Source: an uncultured Bacteroides sp. (GTDB lineage Bacteria > Bacteroidota > Bacteroidia > Bacteroidales > Bacteroidaceae). Taken from it: 40,820 bases of DNA. The position numbers were made by a program, and so were the translations under genes. Position 1 is the first letter of the stretch; each line of letters starts with the position of its first letter. This document shows positions 25,798 to 35,169 of this stretch, one piece after another. The stretch is taken from NCBI GenBank assembly GCA_958453305.1, contig CAUDXH010000016.1:1-40820 (forward strand), written 5' to 3'. A model generated the notes under the pieces. That model was not told the origin of the DNA, did no database searches, and saw nothing but the letters and a program-made list of their open reading frames with translations.

Positions 25798-28700
25798 ATG
25801 CAAACTTTTTTAAAAACAGTAATGTTGCTGGCTTTATTCTGTTTCAGCCAGCAAATCGTTGCACAGCGGCGTGTGATTACAGGAACAGTCATTTCATCGG
25901 AAGACGGGGAACCGCTTATCGGTGCTACCCTTCAGCTGGCGGGTGATGCCTCGAAGGGAGTGATTACCGATGTAGACGGTAAATTCTCGATGGAAGTAGA
26001 TTCTGATGATAAGGTGATAACGGTAGCTTATATTGGTATGAAGACCATCGAGGTTCGTGTACCCCACAAGAAGGATATGATTCATGTGGTGATGGAGCCG
26101 GAGAGTGTGGCAATGGATGAAGTGGTGGTGACCGGATATGGAAACTTTACCAAGTCTTCGTTTACGGGTTCTGCCAATACGCTGAAGGGGGATATGATGA
26201 AAAACATTCCCGTGGTAAGTGTGGAACAGAAACTGCAAGGTATGACTACCGGTGTGAATATCACCAGCAGTTCGGGACAGCCGGGTTCAAACCAGAGTAT
26301 CCGCATCCGTGGTATGGGCTCGTTTAATGCTTCGCAGGAACCTTTGTTTGTTATCGACGGTGTTCCGGTTACCTCCGGAAGCTTGAGTTCGGGCGGGAAA
26401 TACGATGCTTCGTATATGAATAACTCAAAGACCAACATCATGAGTACGCTGAATCCTTCCGACATCGAGAACATCACGGTTATTAAAGATGCAGCGGCAG
26501 CTTCGCTTTATGGTTCGCGTGCTGCCAACGGAGTTATTTTGATTACTACCAAGAAAGGACAAAGCGGAAAGGCGCGGGTTACCTTGAATGTATCTGGAGG
26601 ATTTTCAAATGCGGCAGTTGATTTCCGTCCTACTTTGAGTGGCGAACAGCGCAGGGAATTGCTTTATGAGGGATTGGTGAATTATGCTGCCGATCAGGGT
26701 ATGGAGTCTCCCCAAGCTTATGCTGACAGTGAAATCAATAAGTATGCAGCTATTTTGCCGGGAGGATATACCAACTGGAAAAAGGAACTGATACGTACGG
26801 CTACGCAGCAAGATTATGAAGCGGCTGTTTCGGGAGGAAATAAGCGGAGCACGATTTATGCTTCGTTAGGATATAGCAAGCAGGAAGGGTTAGCCCGCAA
26901 TTCGGGACTGGAACGCTATTCTGCTCGCCTGAATGTAACCACACAAGTTGGAAACTATGGCGAAGTGGGTGCCAATATGATGTTTTCGCAGCTGAATCAG
27001 GAACTGAATGAAGAACGGGGCTCAGCCATCAATCCTTTCTTTGCTTCGGCGGTAACCATGAACCCTTCAATGCGGGTACGCGATGAAAACGGAAATTTTG
27101 TAGGAGCATACGAGGGAACGGCTTTGAACCCGTTGCGCGATATGTTGCTTGACTATAACCGTACCCGGATGACACGTATGTTCTCTACCGGTTATGCCAG
27201 CATTGAACCTATCAAGGGATTGAAACTGAAAGAAACTTTGAGCTATGATTATAACATTCAGAAAGATGCGCGTTATTATAATCCGCTCAGTTCGGCAGGA
27301 CCCAAGAGTGGAAGTGATGCCCGTACGCTAAAAGGCTTTATCGAATACGGGAAACTGATTTCATCTACATCGCTGAATTTTGTACGTACTTTTGCTCGCA
27401 AGCATCATTTGGATGTGCTGGCTGCTTATGAAATAGAAAGTTATCAAACGGATAAGGCAATAGGTGAGAAGTATAAGTTGCCTTCGGATAAACTGACAGA
27501 GCCGGATAATGCGGCTGTACTGAATGCTTTTGAATCGTCGGTTCAGAACTACCGGATGCTGTCTTATCTTTCACGCTTGAATTATGATTACGATGACCGC
27601 TATTATGTAGCCGGAAGTTTCCGTCGTGACGGAAGTTCTCGTTTGGCTCCTTCCGGACGATGGGGGAACTTCTGGTCGGTATCGGGAATGTGGCATGTAA
27701 CGAATGAAGCGTTCATGAAACCGCTCAAGCAGGTGTTGAGTGATTTGAAGATTCGTGCTTCGTATGGGGTAAACGGTAATCAGCCTGGAGCGCTTTACGG
27801 ATATATGGGGTTATACAGTTACGGACAGAATTACATGGGAGTGGCTGGAGCTTATGAGTCGTCTCAACCTAATCCGAACTTGAAGTGGGAGAAAAACTAC
27901 AGCTTGAACATCGGTCTGGACTTTTCACTGATTAACCGCATCTTTGTGACGCTGGAATATTATAACCGTGATACGAAAGACTTGCTTTATAATATGCCGA
28001 TTAGCAGCACTACCGGATTTACAAACTATCTGGCTAATGTGGGACAGCTGAATAACCGGGGAGTTGAGTTTGAATTACGTACGCTGAACTTTGCTACTCC
28101 TGACTTTAACTGGACTACCGTGCTCAACCTGAGCCATAACCGGAATAAGATTGTGGCACTGAACGGAGAACTTGATCAGTCGATTGAAGGCTCATGGTTC
28201 ATTCATAAAGTAGGATTGCCTTATTATACTTTTTATGTGAAAGAATTTGCTGGAGTAAATCCTTATACGGGAAAGGCGCAGTATTTCATAAATACGCAAG
28301 ATGAAAACGGAGTGTATAACCGTAAACTGACCACTAATCTGAATGAAGCTCAGGCTGTGCCTTATAAATCGGTGGAACCCAAAGTGACTGGTGGATTGAC
28401 AAACTTGCTGGAATATAAAGACTTTGACTTGAGCTTTACACTGACTTACTCACAGGGAGGACATTCGTTCGACCAGGCTGGAACGCATATCGAAAATGGA
28501 ACTTCGGCTATCTATGGCGACGGCGATGGCAGTAAGGGATATAACTTGCCGGTATATGCGGTGAACCGCTGGCAGAAGCCGGGTGATCAGACGGACGTGC
28601 CGCGCTTTGTTTTTGGCGAAAGTACCGGAGTCAGCAATTCATCGCGTTACATTCATAGTACGGACCATTTGCGGTTGAAAAACCTGACATTTGGGTATAA

Positions 28701-28884
28701 ACTGCCGGCTAAGTGGGTGAATAAGGCTTTAATCAATTCAGCGCGTATTTACTTTTCGGGAAGCAATTTACTGACATGGGCGAAATGGAAACAATATGAC
28801 CCGGAAACACCGGTGAACGGTGTGGTTTTCTGTGAAACTCCTGCTATGCGCACATTTAGTTTCGGGGTTCAATTAACATTCTAA
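25798..28884 (+). CDS. susC: SusC/RagA-family TonB-linked outer-membrane protein
   Basis: Large TonB-dependent transporter that forms a lidded pair with SusD to import oligosaccharides or peptides. Seen in 1028 residues: signal peptide (ending near QQIVAQ, about residue 22), a carboxypeptidase-D-like domain (about 25-110, ITGTVISSEDGEPLIGATLQ), the linker MDEVVVTGYGNFTKSSFTGS, the plug with SIRIRGMGSFNASQEPLFVI and DGVP, ending at IKDAAAASLYGSRAANGVIL, and a barrel ending TPAMRTFSFGVQLTF. All are SusC hallmarks. The gene starts at the ATG at 25798 and is followed after 27 bp by susD. No sigma/anti-sigma pair, hybrid two-component system or glycosidase gene is adjacent, so the substrate is open. 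The symbol is used in the family sense. Confidence 0.95.
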   Translation: MQTFLKTVMLLALFCFSQQIVAQRRVITGTVISSEDGEPLIGATLQLAGDASKGVITDVDGKFSMEVDSDDKVITVAYIGMKTIEVRVPHKKDMIHVVMEPESVAMDEVVVTGYGNFTKSSFTGSANTLKGDMMKNIPVVSVEQKLQGMTTGVNITSSSGQPGSNQSIRIRGMGSFNASQEPLFVIDGVPVTSGSLSSGGKYDASYMNNSKTNIMSTLNPSDIENITVIKDAAAASLYGSRAANGVILITTKKGQSGKARVTLNVSGGFSNAAVDFRPTLSGEQRRELLYEGLVNYAADQGMESPQAYADSEINKYAAILPGGYTNWKKELIRTATQQDYEAAVSGGNKRSTIYASLGYSKQEGLARNSGLERYSARLNVTTQVGNYGEVGANMMFSQLNQELNEERGSAINPFFASAVTMNPSMRVRDENGNFVGAYEGTALNPLRDMLLDYNRTRMTRMFSTGYASIEPIKGLKLKETLSYDYNIQKDARYYNPLSSAGPKSGSDARTLKGFIEYGKLISSTSLNFVRTFARKHHLDVLAAYEIESYQTDKAIGEKYKLPSDKLTEPDNAAVLNAFESSVQNYRMLSYLSRLNYDYDDRYYVAGSFRRDGSSRLAPSGRWGNFWSVSGMWHVTNEAFMKPLKQVLSDLKIRASYGVNGNQPGALYGYMGLYSYGQNYMGVAGAYESSQPNPNLKWEKNYSLNIGLDFSLINRIFVTLEYYNRDTKDLLYNMPISSTTGFTNYLANVGQLNNRGVEFELRTLNFATPDFNWTTVLNLSHNRNKIVALNGELDQSIEGSWFIHKVGLPYYTFYVKEFAGVNPYTGKAQYFINTQDENGVYNRKLTTNLNEAQAVPYKSVEPKVTGGLTNLLEYKDFDLSFTLTYSQGGHSFDQAGTHIENGTSAIYGDGDGSKGYNLPVYAVNRWQKPGDQTDVPRFVFGESTGVSNSSRYIHSTDHLRLKNLTFGYKLPAKWVNKALINSARIYFSGSNLLTWAKWKQYDPETPVNGVVFCETPAMRTFSFGVQLTF

Positions 28885-28911
28885 GGTATTATTTTAAATT
28901 GTATATAATAT

Positions 28912-30414
28912 ATGAAACGAATCTATATATTTTTATTGGCAGCTGCTTTCTTAGGTACTTCTTGCTCTGAAGGTTGGTTGGATGTAAATCCTTCTACTTC
29001 GGTGCCTACTGACCAGGCGCTTTCTACGCAAGAGGATTTGAAGATTGCTTTAAACGGCTTATATCGTCAGACTTCCCAGCATAGCTATTACGGCGATAAT
29101 CATTGGTATTATGGTGACTGTCGGGCTGCAGATGTGCAGGCACGTGAAAGTAAGGGAACCGGAAGAAGGGTTTCTCCTTACTATGAATATAATGTTTTAC
29201 CCACTGATAACTTGAATATCATTTTACCTTGGCAGCGCCCGTATTTGGTAATCCGTCAGGCTAATAACATCATTCGTCGCATTGAAGAGGGAAATATTCC
29301 GGATGGAGCTACCGAAGAATTGGCGCGTATCAAGTCGGAGGCTTTGGTCTTGCGCGGATTGGCATTGTTTAATCTGACTCGTATGTTTGGTATGCCTTAT
29401 ACCAATAACGAGGGAGCCTCTTTAGGTGTCCCCATTGTATTGAAGCCGGAAAGCCAGACTTACCATCCGGAAAGGAATACGGTAGCTCAATGTTATGATC
29501 AGGTGATTAAAGACTTGACTGATGCCTTGCCGGCCTTGCGCAGAGAGAAGACTGATGGCTTTGTGAATTATTGGGCGGCGCAGGCGCTTCTTTCACGTGT
29601 CTATTTGAATAAGGGGGATTATGAAAAAGCTTATGATGCCGCTGTGGAGGTCATTGCTAACAACGGAGGACTGTATCGTCTTTACACTAAAGAAGAATAT
29701 CCTTCGGTATGGGGACAGGATTTTCAGGCTGAATCGCTCTTCGAGCTGTATATCACGATTTCAGAACCTTCTGAGTGGGGAGGAGGTACCGGTGGTGAAG
29801 GTGCACCGATGGTTTATGCAAATGAAGGGAAAGTGGACTGGAATAACCTGATTTTGAGTGAGGATTTTCTGAACTTACTTGATGAGGATGCAGACGATGT
29901 GCGTCATTGCGTGGCTAAACCTTCTTTGATTGAGAATAATACAGGATTACCCGTATCGGCACGTAAGCGGAATGTGTTCTTAGGTAAATTCCCGGGAAAG
30001 CAAGGAGACCCTCATGATAATGATATTTGTGTAATCCGTTTGTCGGAGGTCTATCTGAATGCTGCTGAGGCTGGATTGAAACTGGGAGGTGCGAAAGCCG
30101 ATCAAGGAAGGGCTTATTTGAATGATTTGATTAAGCAGCGTACGCCGAATGAGGATATGTTGGTAGATGAGGTTTCCGGTTACACCATTGACCGCATTAT
30201 GAAAGAGCGGCGGAAAGAACTGGTGGGTGAAGGATTGATTTTCTTTGATTACCTGCGCAATAAGCTTCCCATTGAACGGAAGGGAAGCTGGCACTTGGAA
30301 ACGCTGAAAACCACGCATTCGCAGGTCATTCAGCATACCGATACGCGTATAGCGCTTCCGATACCTCAAACAGAAATTGATGCCAATCCGAATATGCAGC
30401 AAAATCCGTTGTAA
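28912..30414 (+). CDS. susD: SusD/RagB-family nutrient-binding outer-membrane lipoprotein
   Basis: Surface lipoprotein that caps the SusC transporter and binds the nutrient. Seen in 500 residues: lipoprotein signal (LGTSC, about Cys18), the N-terminal SusD region DVNPSTSVPTDQALSTQEDL, TPR-like helices (LVLRGLALFNLTRMFGMPYT, YWAAQALLSRVYLNKGDYEK), and the C-terminal block RIMKERRKELVGEGLIFFDY, RNKLPIE and LPIPQTEIDANPNMQQNPL, the usual ending. It follows susC by 27 bp and ends the operon. Its Trp/Tyr-rich stretch near the start (YYGDNHWYYGD) could contribute to sugar stacking, but this is inference. Confidence 0.95.
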   Translation: MKRIYIFLLAAAFLGTSCSEGWLDVNPSTSVPTDQALSTQEDLKIALNGLYRQTSQHSYYGDNHWYYGDCRAADVQARESKGTGRRVSPYYEYNVLPTDNLNIILPWQRPYLVIRQANNIIRRIEEGNIPDGATEELARIKSEALVLRGLALFNLTRMFGMPYTNNEGASLGVPIVLKPESQTYHPERNTVAQCYDQVIKDLTDALPALRREKTDGFVNYWAAQALLSRVYLNKGDYEKAYDAAVEVIANNGGLYRLYTKEEYPSVWGQDFQAESLFELYITISEPSEWGGGTGGEGAPMVYANEGKVDWNNLILSEDFLNLLDEDADDVRHCVAKPSLIENNTGLPVSARKRNVFLGKFPGKQGDPHDNDICVIRLSEVYLNAAEAGLKLGGAKADQGRAYLNDLIKQRTPNEDMLVDEVSGYTIDRIMKERRKELVGEGLIFFDYLRNKLPIERKGSWHLETLKTTHSQVIQHTDTRIALPIPQTEIDANPNMQQNPL

Positions 30415-30492
30415 TGCGTGGCTTATAAAGAATAAATATCCTTCTTGCGGTATATTAATAGATTTTACTGGAAGTGCAGTAATTTGAATGAG

Positions 30493-30539
30493 AAGAGTGG
30501 TTCATGGCTTAATGTAGCGTGTGAACCACTCTTGTTTTT
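30493..30539 (+). terminator. Terminator of the susCD pair
   Basis: Perfect 12-bp arms AAGAGTGGTTCA (30493-30504) and TGAACCACTCTT (30522-30533), 17-nt loop, then GTTTTT. The long loop lowers confidence. The rest of the 314-bp gap to potA (30415-30728) shows only the potA promoter. Confidence 0.65.
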
Positions 30540-30700
30540 GCAAGATTGTATGGAATACTTAGAGGCTGTATTTGTTTGTTTTAGTATGGTTCTTGCCTTC
30601 TGCGGTTTGGGGTGAAGTCGGTTTGAGTTGCCCGGCGAGCCAGATTGCGAATATTGAGAATTAAATTTAAAAGTATAATCTCTTATATTCAATATATATG

Positions 30701-30708
30701 TATCTTTG
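30701..30708 (+). promoter_or_regulatory. pot operon promoter -7 element
   Basis: TATCTTTG, an exact TAnnTTTG match, 21 nt before the potA ATG in an A/T-rich stretch. No clear -33 element at the usual spacing. Confidence 0.5.
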
Positions 30709-30728
30709 CATAAATTTTTGAAAGAGAA

Positions 30729-32117
30729 ATGCTGAACGACAATAAAACGATTATTGAGATTAACAACGTATCCAAGTTTTTCGGTGAAAAGACCGCCTTG
30801 GATCACATTAACTTGTCTATTCGTAAAGGCGAGTTTGTTACAATATTAGGTCCGTCAGGTTGCGGAAAAACCACCCTGTTACGCCTGATAGCCGGATTTC
30901 AGACGGCTTCAGAAGGAACCATTAGCATTGCCGGTAAGGAAATCACGCAGACTCCTCCCCATAAGCGTCCGGTTAATACGGTGTTTCAGAAATATGCTTT
31001 GTTTCCTCATCTGAATGTTTACGATAACATTGCTTTTGGGTTAAAGCTGAAGAAACTTCCTCAGTCGGAAATGACAAAGCGGGTGAAGGATGCTCTGAAA
31101 ATGGTGAGTATGACTGGTTATGAGTTTCGCGATGTAGATTCTCTTTCGGGCGGACAGCAACAGCGCGTGGCGATAGCCCGTGCCATCGTGAACGAACCGG
31201 AAGTGTTGTTGCTGGATGAACCCTTGGCTGCTCTTGACCTGAAGATGCGTAAAGATATGCAGATGGAACTGAAGGAAATGCATAGCCGGTTAGGTATCAC
31301 CTTTGTTTATGTAACTCATGATCAGGAGGAAGCTTTGACCTTAAGTGATACCATCGTAGTGATGAGCGAAGGAAAAATTCAACAGATAGGTACTCCTACT
31401 GATATTTATAATGAGCCGACTAATTCGTTTGTTGCCGATTTTATAGGTGAAAGTAACATCTTGAACGGAACAATGATTAAAGATAAGTTGGTGAATTTCT
31501 GCGGACGGGAGTTTGAGTGTGTTGATGAGGGTTTTGGTGAAAATGCTCCTGTTGATGTGGTTATCCGTCCGGAAGACTTGTATATTTTCCCTGTTTCCGA
31601 TGCTGCTCAGTTATGCGGAGTGGTACAGTCGTGTATTTTCAAAGGAGTGCATTATGAAATGGTGGTACTGTGTGGTAATTATGAAATTATAGTTCAAGAT
31701 TATCATGCTTTTGACGTAGGCAGTGAAGTCGGTCTGCTCATCAAGCCGTTTGATATTCATATCATGAAGAAAGAACGTACATGTAATACATTTGAAGGTC
31801 GCATGATTGACGCCTCTCATGTGGAATTCCTTGGATGTGAATTTGAATGCACACCCGTTGACTTGAGTGATGCTTCAAAAGACTGGGAACATGTTCAGGT
31901 GGAAGTTGATTTCGATAAAGTAATCTTGCAGGATGACGAAGAAGATGGTACGCTGACCGGTGAAGTAAAGTTTATCCTATATAAAGGAAATCATTATCAT
32001 TTGACCGTGCTTTCTGATTGGGATGAGAATGTTTTTGTAGATACGAACGATGTATGGGACGATGGAGACCGGGTGGGTATCACCATTCGTCCGGAGGATA
32101 TCCGTATTTTGGTATGA
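30729..32117 (+). CDS. potA: Spermidine/putrescine ABC transporter ATP-binding protein
   Basis: ATPase subunit that powers polyamine import at the inner membrane. Seen in 462 residues: Walker A GPSGCGKTTL (about 41-50), Q-loop VFQKYALFPHLNVYDN, signature LSGGQQQRVAIARA (about 139-152), Walker B LLLDEPLAALD (about 160-170), and switch YVTHDQEEALTLSD. After the nucleotide-binding domain (to about 240) come two homologous TOBE-like units (about 244-346 and 353-462), each with a GxMI...EFEC start, an IFKG/LYKG-HY strand pair and a final VG-I-P-DI-I strand. E. coli PotA is about 378 residues, so the second unit is extra. First gene of potABCD. Confidence 0.93.
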   Translation: MLNDNKTIIEINNVSKFFGEKTALDHINLSIRKGEFVTILGPSGCGKTTLLRLIAGFQTASEGTISIAGKEITQTPPHKRPVNTVFQKYALFPHLNVYDNIAFGLKLKKLPQSEMTKRVKDALKMVSMTGYEFRDVDSLSGGQQQRVAIARAIVNEPEVLLLDEPLAALDLKMRKDMQMELKEMHSRLGITFVYVTHDQEEALTLSDTIVVMSEGKIQQIGTPTDIYNEPTNSFVADFIGESNILNGTMIKDKLVNFCGREFECVDEGFGENAPVDVVIRPEDLYIFPVSDAAQLCGVVQSCIFKGVHYEMVVLCGNYEIIVQDYHAFDVGSEVGLLIKPFDIHIMKKERTCNTFEGRMIDASHVEFLGCEFECTPVDLSDASKDWEHVQVEVDFDKVILQDDEEDGTLTGEVKFILYKGNHYHLTVLSDWDENVFVDTNDVWDDGDRVGITIRPEDIRILV

Positions 32118-32145
32118 TGTAATTTAAATTGACTGACTGATAAAG

Positions 32146-32946
32146 ATGATGAAGAAACTTCAACATTTCTTTTCTTCGCGGAAGAGTTGGACTTTGCCCT
32201 ATTTGATTTTTTCTGTAATATTTGTTCTGGTTCCATTGGTGTTAATTGTGGTTTATGCATTTACCGATGAGGCCGGACATCTTACATTGGCTAATTTCCG
32301 TAAATTCTTTGCTCATCCGGAGGCTGTAAATACATTTGTTTATTCTATAGGAATAGCCATACTGACCACAATCGGGTGTATCGTGCTGGGGTATCCGGCT
32401 GCATGGATTTTGAGCCGGAGTAATTCAAGCTACTCCAAAACCTTGATTATGCTGTTTATTCTGCCCATGTGGGTGAATATTCTGGTCCGTACTTTAGCAA
32501 CAGTGGCTTTATTTGATTTTTGCCGTTTGCCGCTGGGAGAGGGTGCGCTAATCTTTGGTATGATTTATAACTTCATTCCTTTTATGATTTATCCCATTTA
32601 TAATACACTCCAGAAAATGGATAGAAGCTATATAGAGGCTGCGCAAGATTTGGGAGCGAGTTCGTTACAGGTGTTTTGGAAAGTAGTATTTCCGCTTTCT
32701 ATGCCCGGAGTGGTCAGTGGAATTATGATGGTCTTTATGCCCACGATTTCCACCTTTGCCATTGCCGAACTGCTGACCATGAATAATATCAAGCTATTTG
32801 GTACCACCATTCAGGAAAATATCAATAATAGCCTGTGGAACTATGGAGCGGCCTTGTCATTGATTATGCTTTTCCTGATTGCTGCTACTTCCTTGTTTAG
32901 CTCGAATGAGAAAAGTGATTCAGAGAGAGGAGGTGGAGTATGGTAA
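32146..32946 (+). CDS. potB: Spermidine/putrescine ABC transporter permease PotB
   Basis: Inner-membrane permease subunit, 266 residues. Seen: TM1 at about 18-38 (YLIFSVIFVLVPLVLIVVYA), further TM segments including AILTTIGCIVLGYPAAWIL and LIMLFILPMWVNILVRTLA, and the EAA cytoplasmic loop that contacts PotA, YIEAAQDLGASSLQVFWKVV followed by FPLSMPGV. It follows potA by 28 bp. Two ATGs in a row (32146, 32149) are possible starts. Its 3' end overlaps potC by 7 bp, so the two permeases are probably translationally coupled. Confidence 0.93.
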   Translation: MMKKLQHFFSSRKSWTLPYLIFSVIFVLVPLVLIVVYAFTDEAGHLTLANFRKFFAHPEAVNTFVYSIGIAILTTIGCIVLGYPAAWILSRSNSSYSKTLIMLFILPMWVNILVRTLATVALFDFCRLPLGEGALIFGMIYNFIPFMIYPIYNTLQKMDRSYIEAAQDLGASSLQVFWKVVFPLSMPGVVSGIMMVFMPTISTFAIAELLTMNNIKLFGTTIQENINNSLWNYGAALSLIMLFLIAATSLFSSNEKSDSERGGGVW

Positions 32947-33728
32947 AGAAAATCATGATGCAGACTTATCTGTGGGTACTGCTTTTGTTGCTTTATGCTC
33001 CGATTGGAATCATTATTATTTATTCTTTTACTGAAGCGAAGGTATTGGGAAACTGGACAGGATTTTCTTTAAATCTTTATGGTTCGCTTCTGAATACAGG
33101 AGCACACCATTCGTTGATGAATGCTTGCATTAATACCATTGCCATTGCGCTGATTGCAGCAACAGCATCTACGCTTTTGGGAAGCATTGCCGCAATAGGC
33201 ATCTTCAACTTGAAGGCCCGGAGCCGTAAGGCTGTAGGATTTATTAATACGATTCCTATCCTGAACGGCGATATTATTACAGGTATTTCACTGTTTCTGT
33301 TGTTTGTTTCATTAGGCATTACTCAAGGATTTACAACAGTGGTATTGGCACATATTACATTTTGTACTCCTTACGTTGTACTGAGTGTGTTGCCACGCTT
33401 GAAACAGATGAATCCGAATCTTTATGAAGCGGCTCTTGACTTGGGAGCAACTCCCATGCAGGCGCTCTGGAAGGTTATTATTCCTGAAATCCGTCCGGGA
33501 ATGATTACGGGTTTCCTGTTGGCATTAACTATTTCGATTGATGATTTTGCCGTGACTGTGTTTACCATCGGTAATCAGGGACTTGAAACTCTTTCTACTT
33601 ATATTTATGCCGATGCTCGTAAGGGAGGTCTTACTCCCGAACTTCGTCCGTTGTCGGCCATTATATTTATTGTCATATTGATATTGTTGATTGTACTTAA
33701 CCGCCGGGCGGATAAGGCTAAGAAGTAA
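32940..33728 (+). CDS. potC: Spermidine/putrescine ABC transporter permease PotC
   Basis: Second permease subunit, 262 residues. Seen: TM1 at about 8-30 (TYLWVLLLLLYAPIGIIIIY), several further TM segments, and the EAA loop LYEAALDLGATPMQALWKVI followed by IPEIRPGM. The late hydrophobic segment AIIFIVILILLIVLN and a basic tail are typical. It overlaps potB by 7 bp and is followed by potD after 21 bp. Confidence 0.93.
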   Translation: MVKKIMMQTYLWVLLLLLYAPIGIIIIYSFTEAKVLGNWTGFSLNLYGSLLNTGAHHSLMNACINTIAIALIAATASTLLGSIAAIGIFNLKARSRKAVGFINTIPILNGDIITGISLFLLFVSLGITQGFTTVVLAHITFCTPYVVLSVLPRLKQMNPNLYEAALDLGATPMQALWKVIIPEIRPGMITGFLLALTISIDDFAVTVFTIGNQGLETLSTYIYADARKGGLTPELRPLSAIIFIVILILLIVLNRRADKAKK

Positions 33729-33749
33729 CGTGTAACAGAATAAAGCGGA

Positions 33750-35087
33750 ATGAGAAGACTGAATCTTTTTATAGTGACTTTGTTGGCATGTATAGCTCTT
33801 TCTGGCTGCTATAACATGAGCGAGGAACGTGCGAATGTGCTGAAAATTTATAATTGGGCCGATTATATCGGTGAAGGAGTTTTAGAAGACTTCCAGGAAT
33901 ATTATAAAGAACAAACGGGCGAGGATATACGTATTGTCTATCAGACATTCGATATCAATGAAATCATGCTGACCAAAATAGAGAAGGGGCATGAAGATTT
34001 TGACGTGGTCTGTCCGTCTGAATATATCATTGAGCGTATGCTTCATAAGGGATTGCTTTTGCCTATTGACACCGTTTTTGCTCATTCGCCGAATTACATG
34101 AAAGGAATTGCTCCTTTTATCCGTGAGCAAATTGACAAGCTGACGGTAAAAGGAGAACGTCCCGCCAGCTCGTATGCGGTGTGTTATATGTGGGGTACTG
34201 CCGGATTGCTTTACAATAAAAAATATGTAAGCGAAGAAGAACTGACTTCATGGGGATGTTTGTGGAATCCGCATTTCTCCGGAAAAATATTGATGAAAGA
34301 TGCCTACCGCGATTCGTATGGGATGGCATTGCTTTACTCTCATCGGGAAGAACTGAAGCATGGTTCCAAGGCTGTATCAGAACTGATGAACGATTATTCA
34401 CCGGCTGCGATGGATTCGGTTGAGAAATACCTGAAGTTACTTAAGCCGAATGTTGCAGGATGGGAGGCTGACTTTGGAAAAGAAATGATGACCAAAGGAA
34501 AAGCGTGGATTAATATGACATGGAGTGGAGATGCTCAATGGGCTATTGAGGAAGCAGCTTCTGTGGAAGTTGACCTGGCTTATACGGTTCCTGAAGAAGG
34601 AAGTAATGTGTGGTATGACGGTTGGGTGATTCCTAAATATGCAAAGAATGTCAAGGCTGCAAGTTATTTTATTAATTTCCTTTGCCGCCCGGATATAGCC
34701 CTGCGTAATATGGAGGAAAACGGGTATGTCAGTTCAATCGGTTCGGCAGAAATCATGGAGGCATGTATTGATACGACTCTTTCCACGTATGTAGATGCCA
34801 GCTATTTTTTCGGAGAGCAGGGAAAAAGAGTTCAGCTACGTAATACACAGTATCCCGATAAGTCGGTAATCGACCGCTGTGCCATGATACGCGATTTTGG
34901 AGAACAAACGGTCAAGGTGCTTGAAATCTGGTCGCGTGTGAAAGGAGATAATCTGAACAGCGGAATCGTAATTTTAATTTTGGTTGTAATAGGGGGCTTA
35001 TGTATTTGGCGTGTTCATAACCTCTGGAAAGCACGGACCCGGAAGTCGGTCCAATATCGTAGGAGGCGAGCCGTTTCAAAAAAATAG
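33750..35087 (+). CDS. potD: Polyamine-binding lipoprotein PotD with extra C-terminal membrane segment
   Basis: Extracytoplasmic solute-binding protein (spermidine/putrescine type), 445 residues. Seen: lipoprotein signal with LSGC (Cys20), the family start LKIYNWADYIGEGVLEDFQE, VVCPSEYIIERMLHKGLLLP, YMWGTAGLLYNKKYVS, MTWSGDAQWAIEEA, and DGWVIPKYAKNVKAASYFIN. After the usual end of the fold (about residue 395) comes a TM helix (about 404-420, SGIVILILVVIGGLCIW) and a strongly basic tail (RRRRAVSKK). This is unusual against the roughly 350-residue PotD of E. coli. Last gene of potABCD. Ligand choice between putrescine and spermidine is not decided. Confidence 0.9.
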   Translation: MRRLNLFIVTLLACIALSGCYNMSEERANVLKIYNWADYIGEGVLEDFQEYYKEQTGEDIRIVYQTFDINEIMLTKIEKGHEDFDVVCPSEYIIERMLHKGLLLPIDTVFAHSPNYMKGIAPFIREQIDKLTVKGERPASSYAVCYMWGTAGLLYNKKYVSEEELTSWGCLWNPHFSGKILMKDAYRDSYGMALLYSHREELKHGSKAVSELMNDYSPAAMDSVEKYLKLLKPNVAGWEADFGKEMMTKGKAWINMTWSGDAQWAIEEAASVEVDLAYTVPEEGSNVWYDGWVIPKYAKNVKAASYFINFLCRPDIALRNMEENGYVSSIGSAEIMEACIDTTLSTYVDASYFFGEQGKRVQLRNTQYPDKSVIDRCAMIRDFGEQTVKVLEIWSRVKGDNLNSGIVILILVVIGGLCIWRVHNLWKARTRKSVQYRRRRAVSKK

Positions 35088-35169
35088 TTTTTCATAGAAA
35101 AGTAATCGTATTTACATCTTTCTGTAGTATGAAAAGCGGACCTTTATGCAGGTTTTAAAAAAGAGTATT

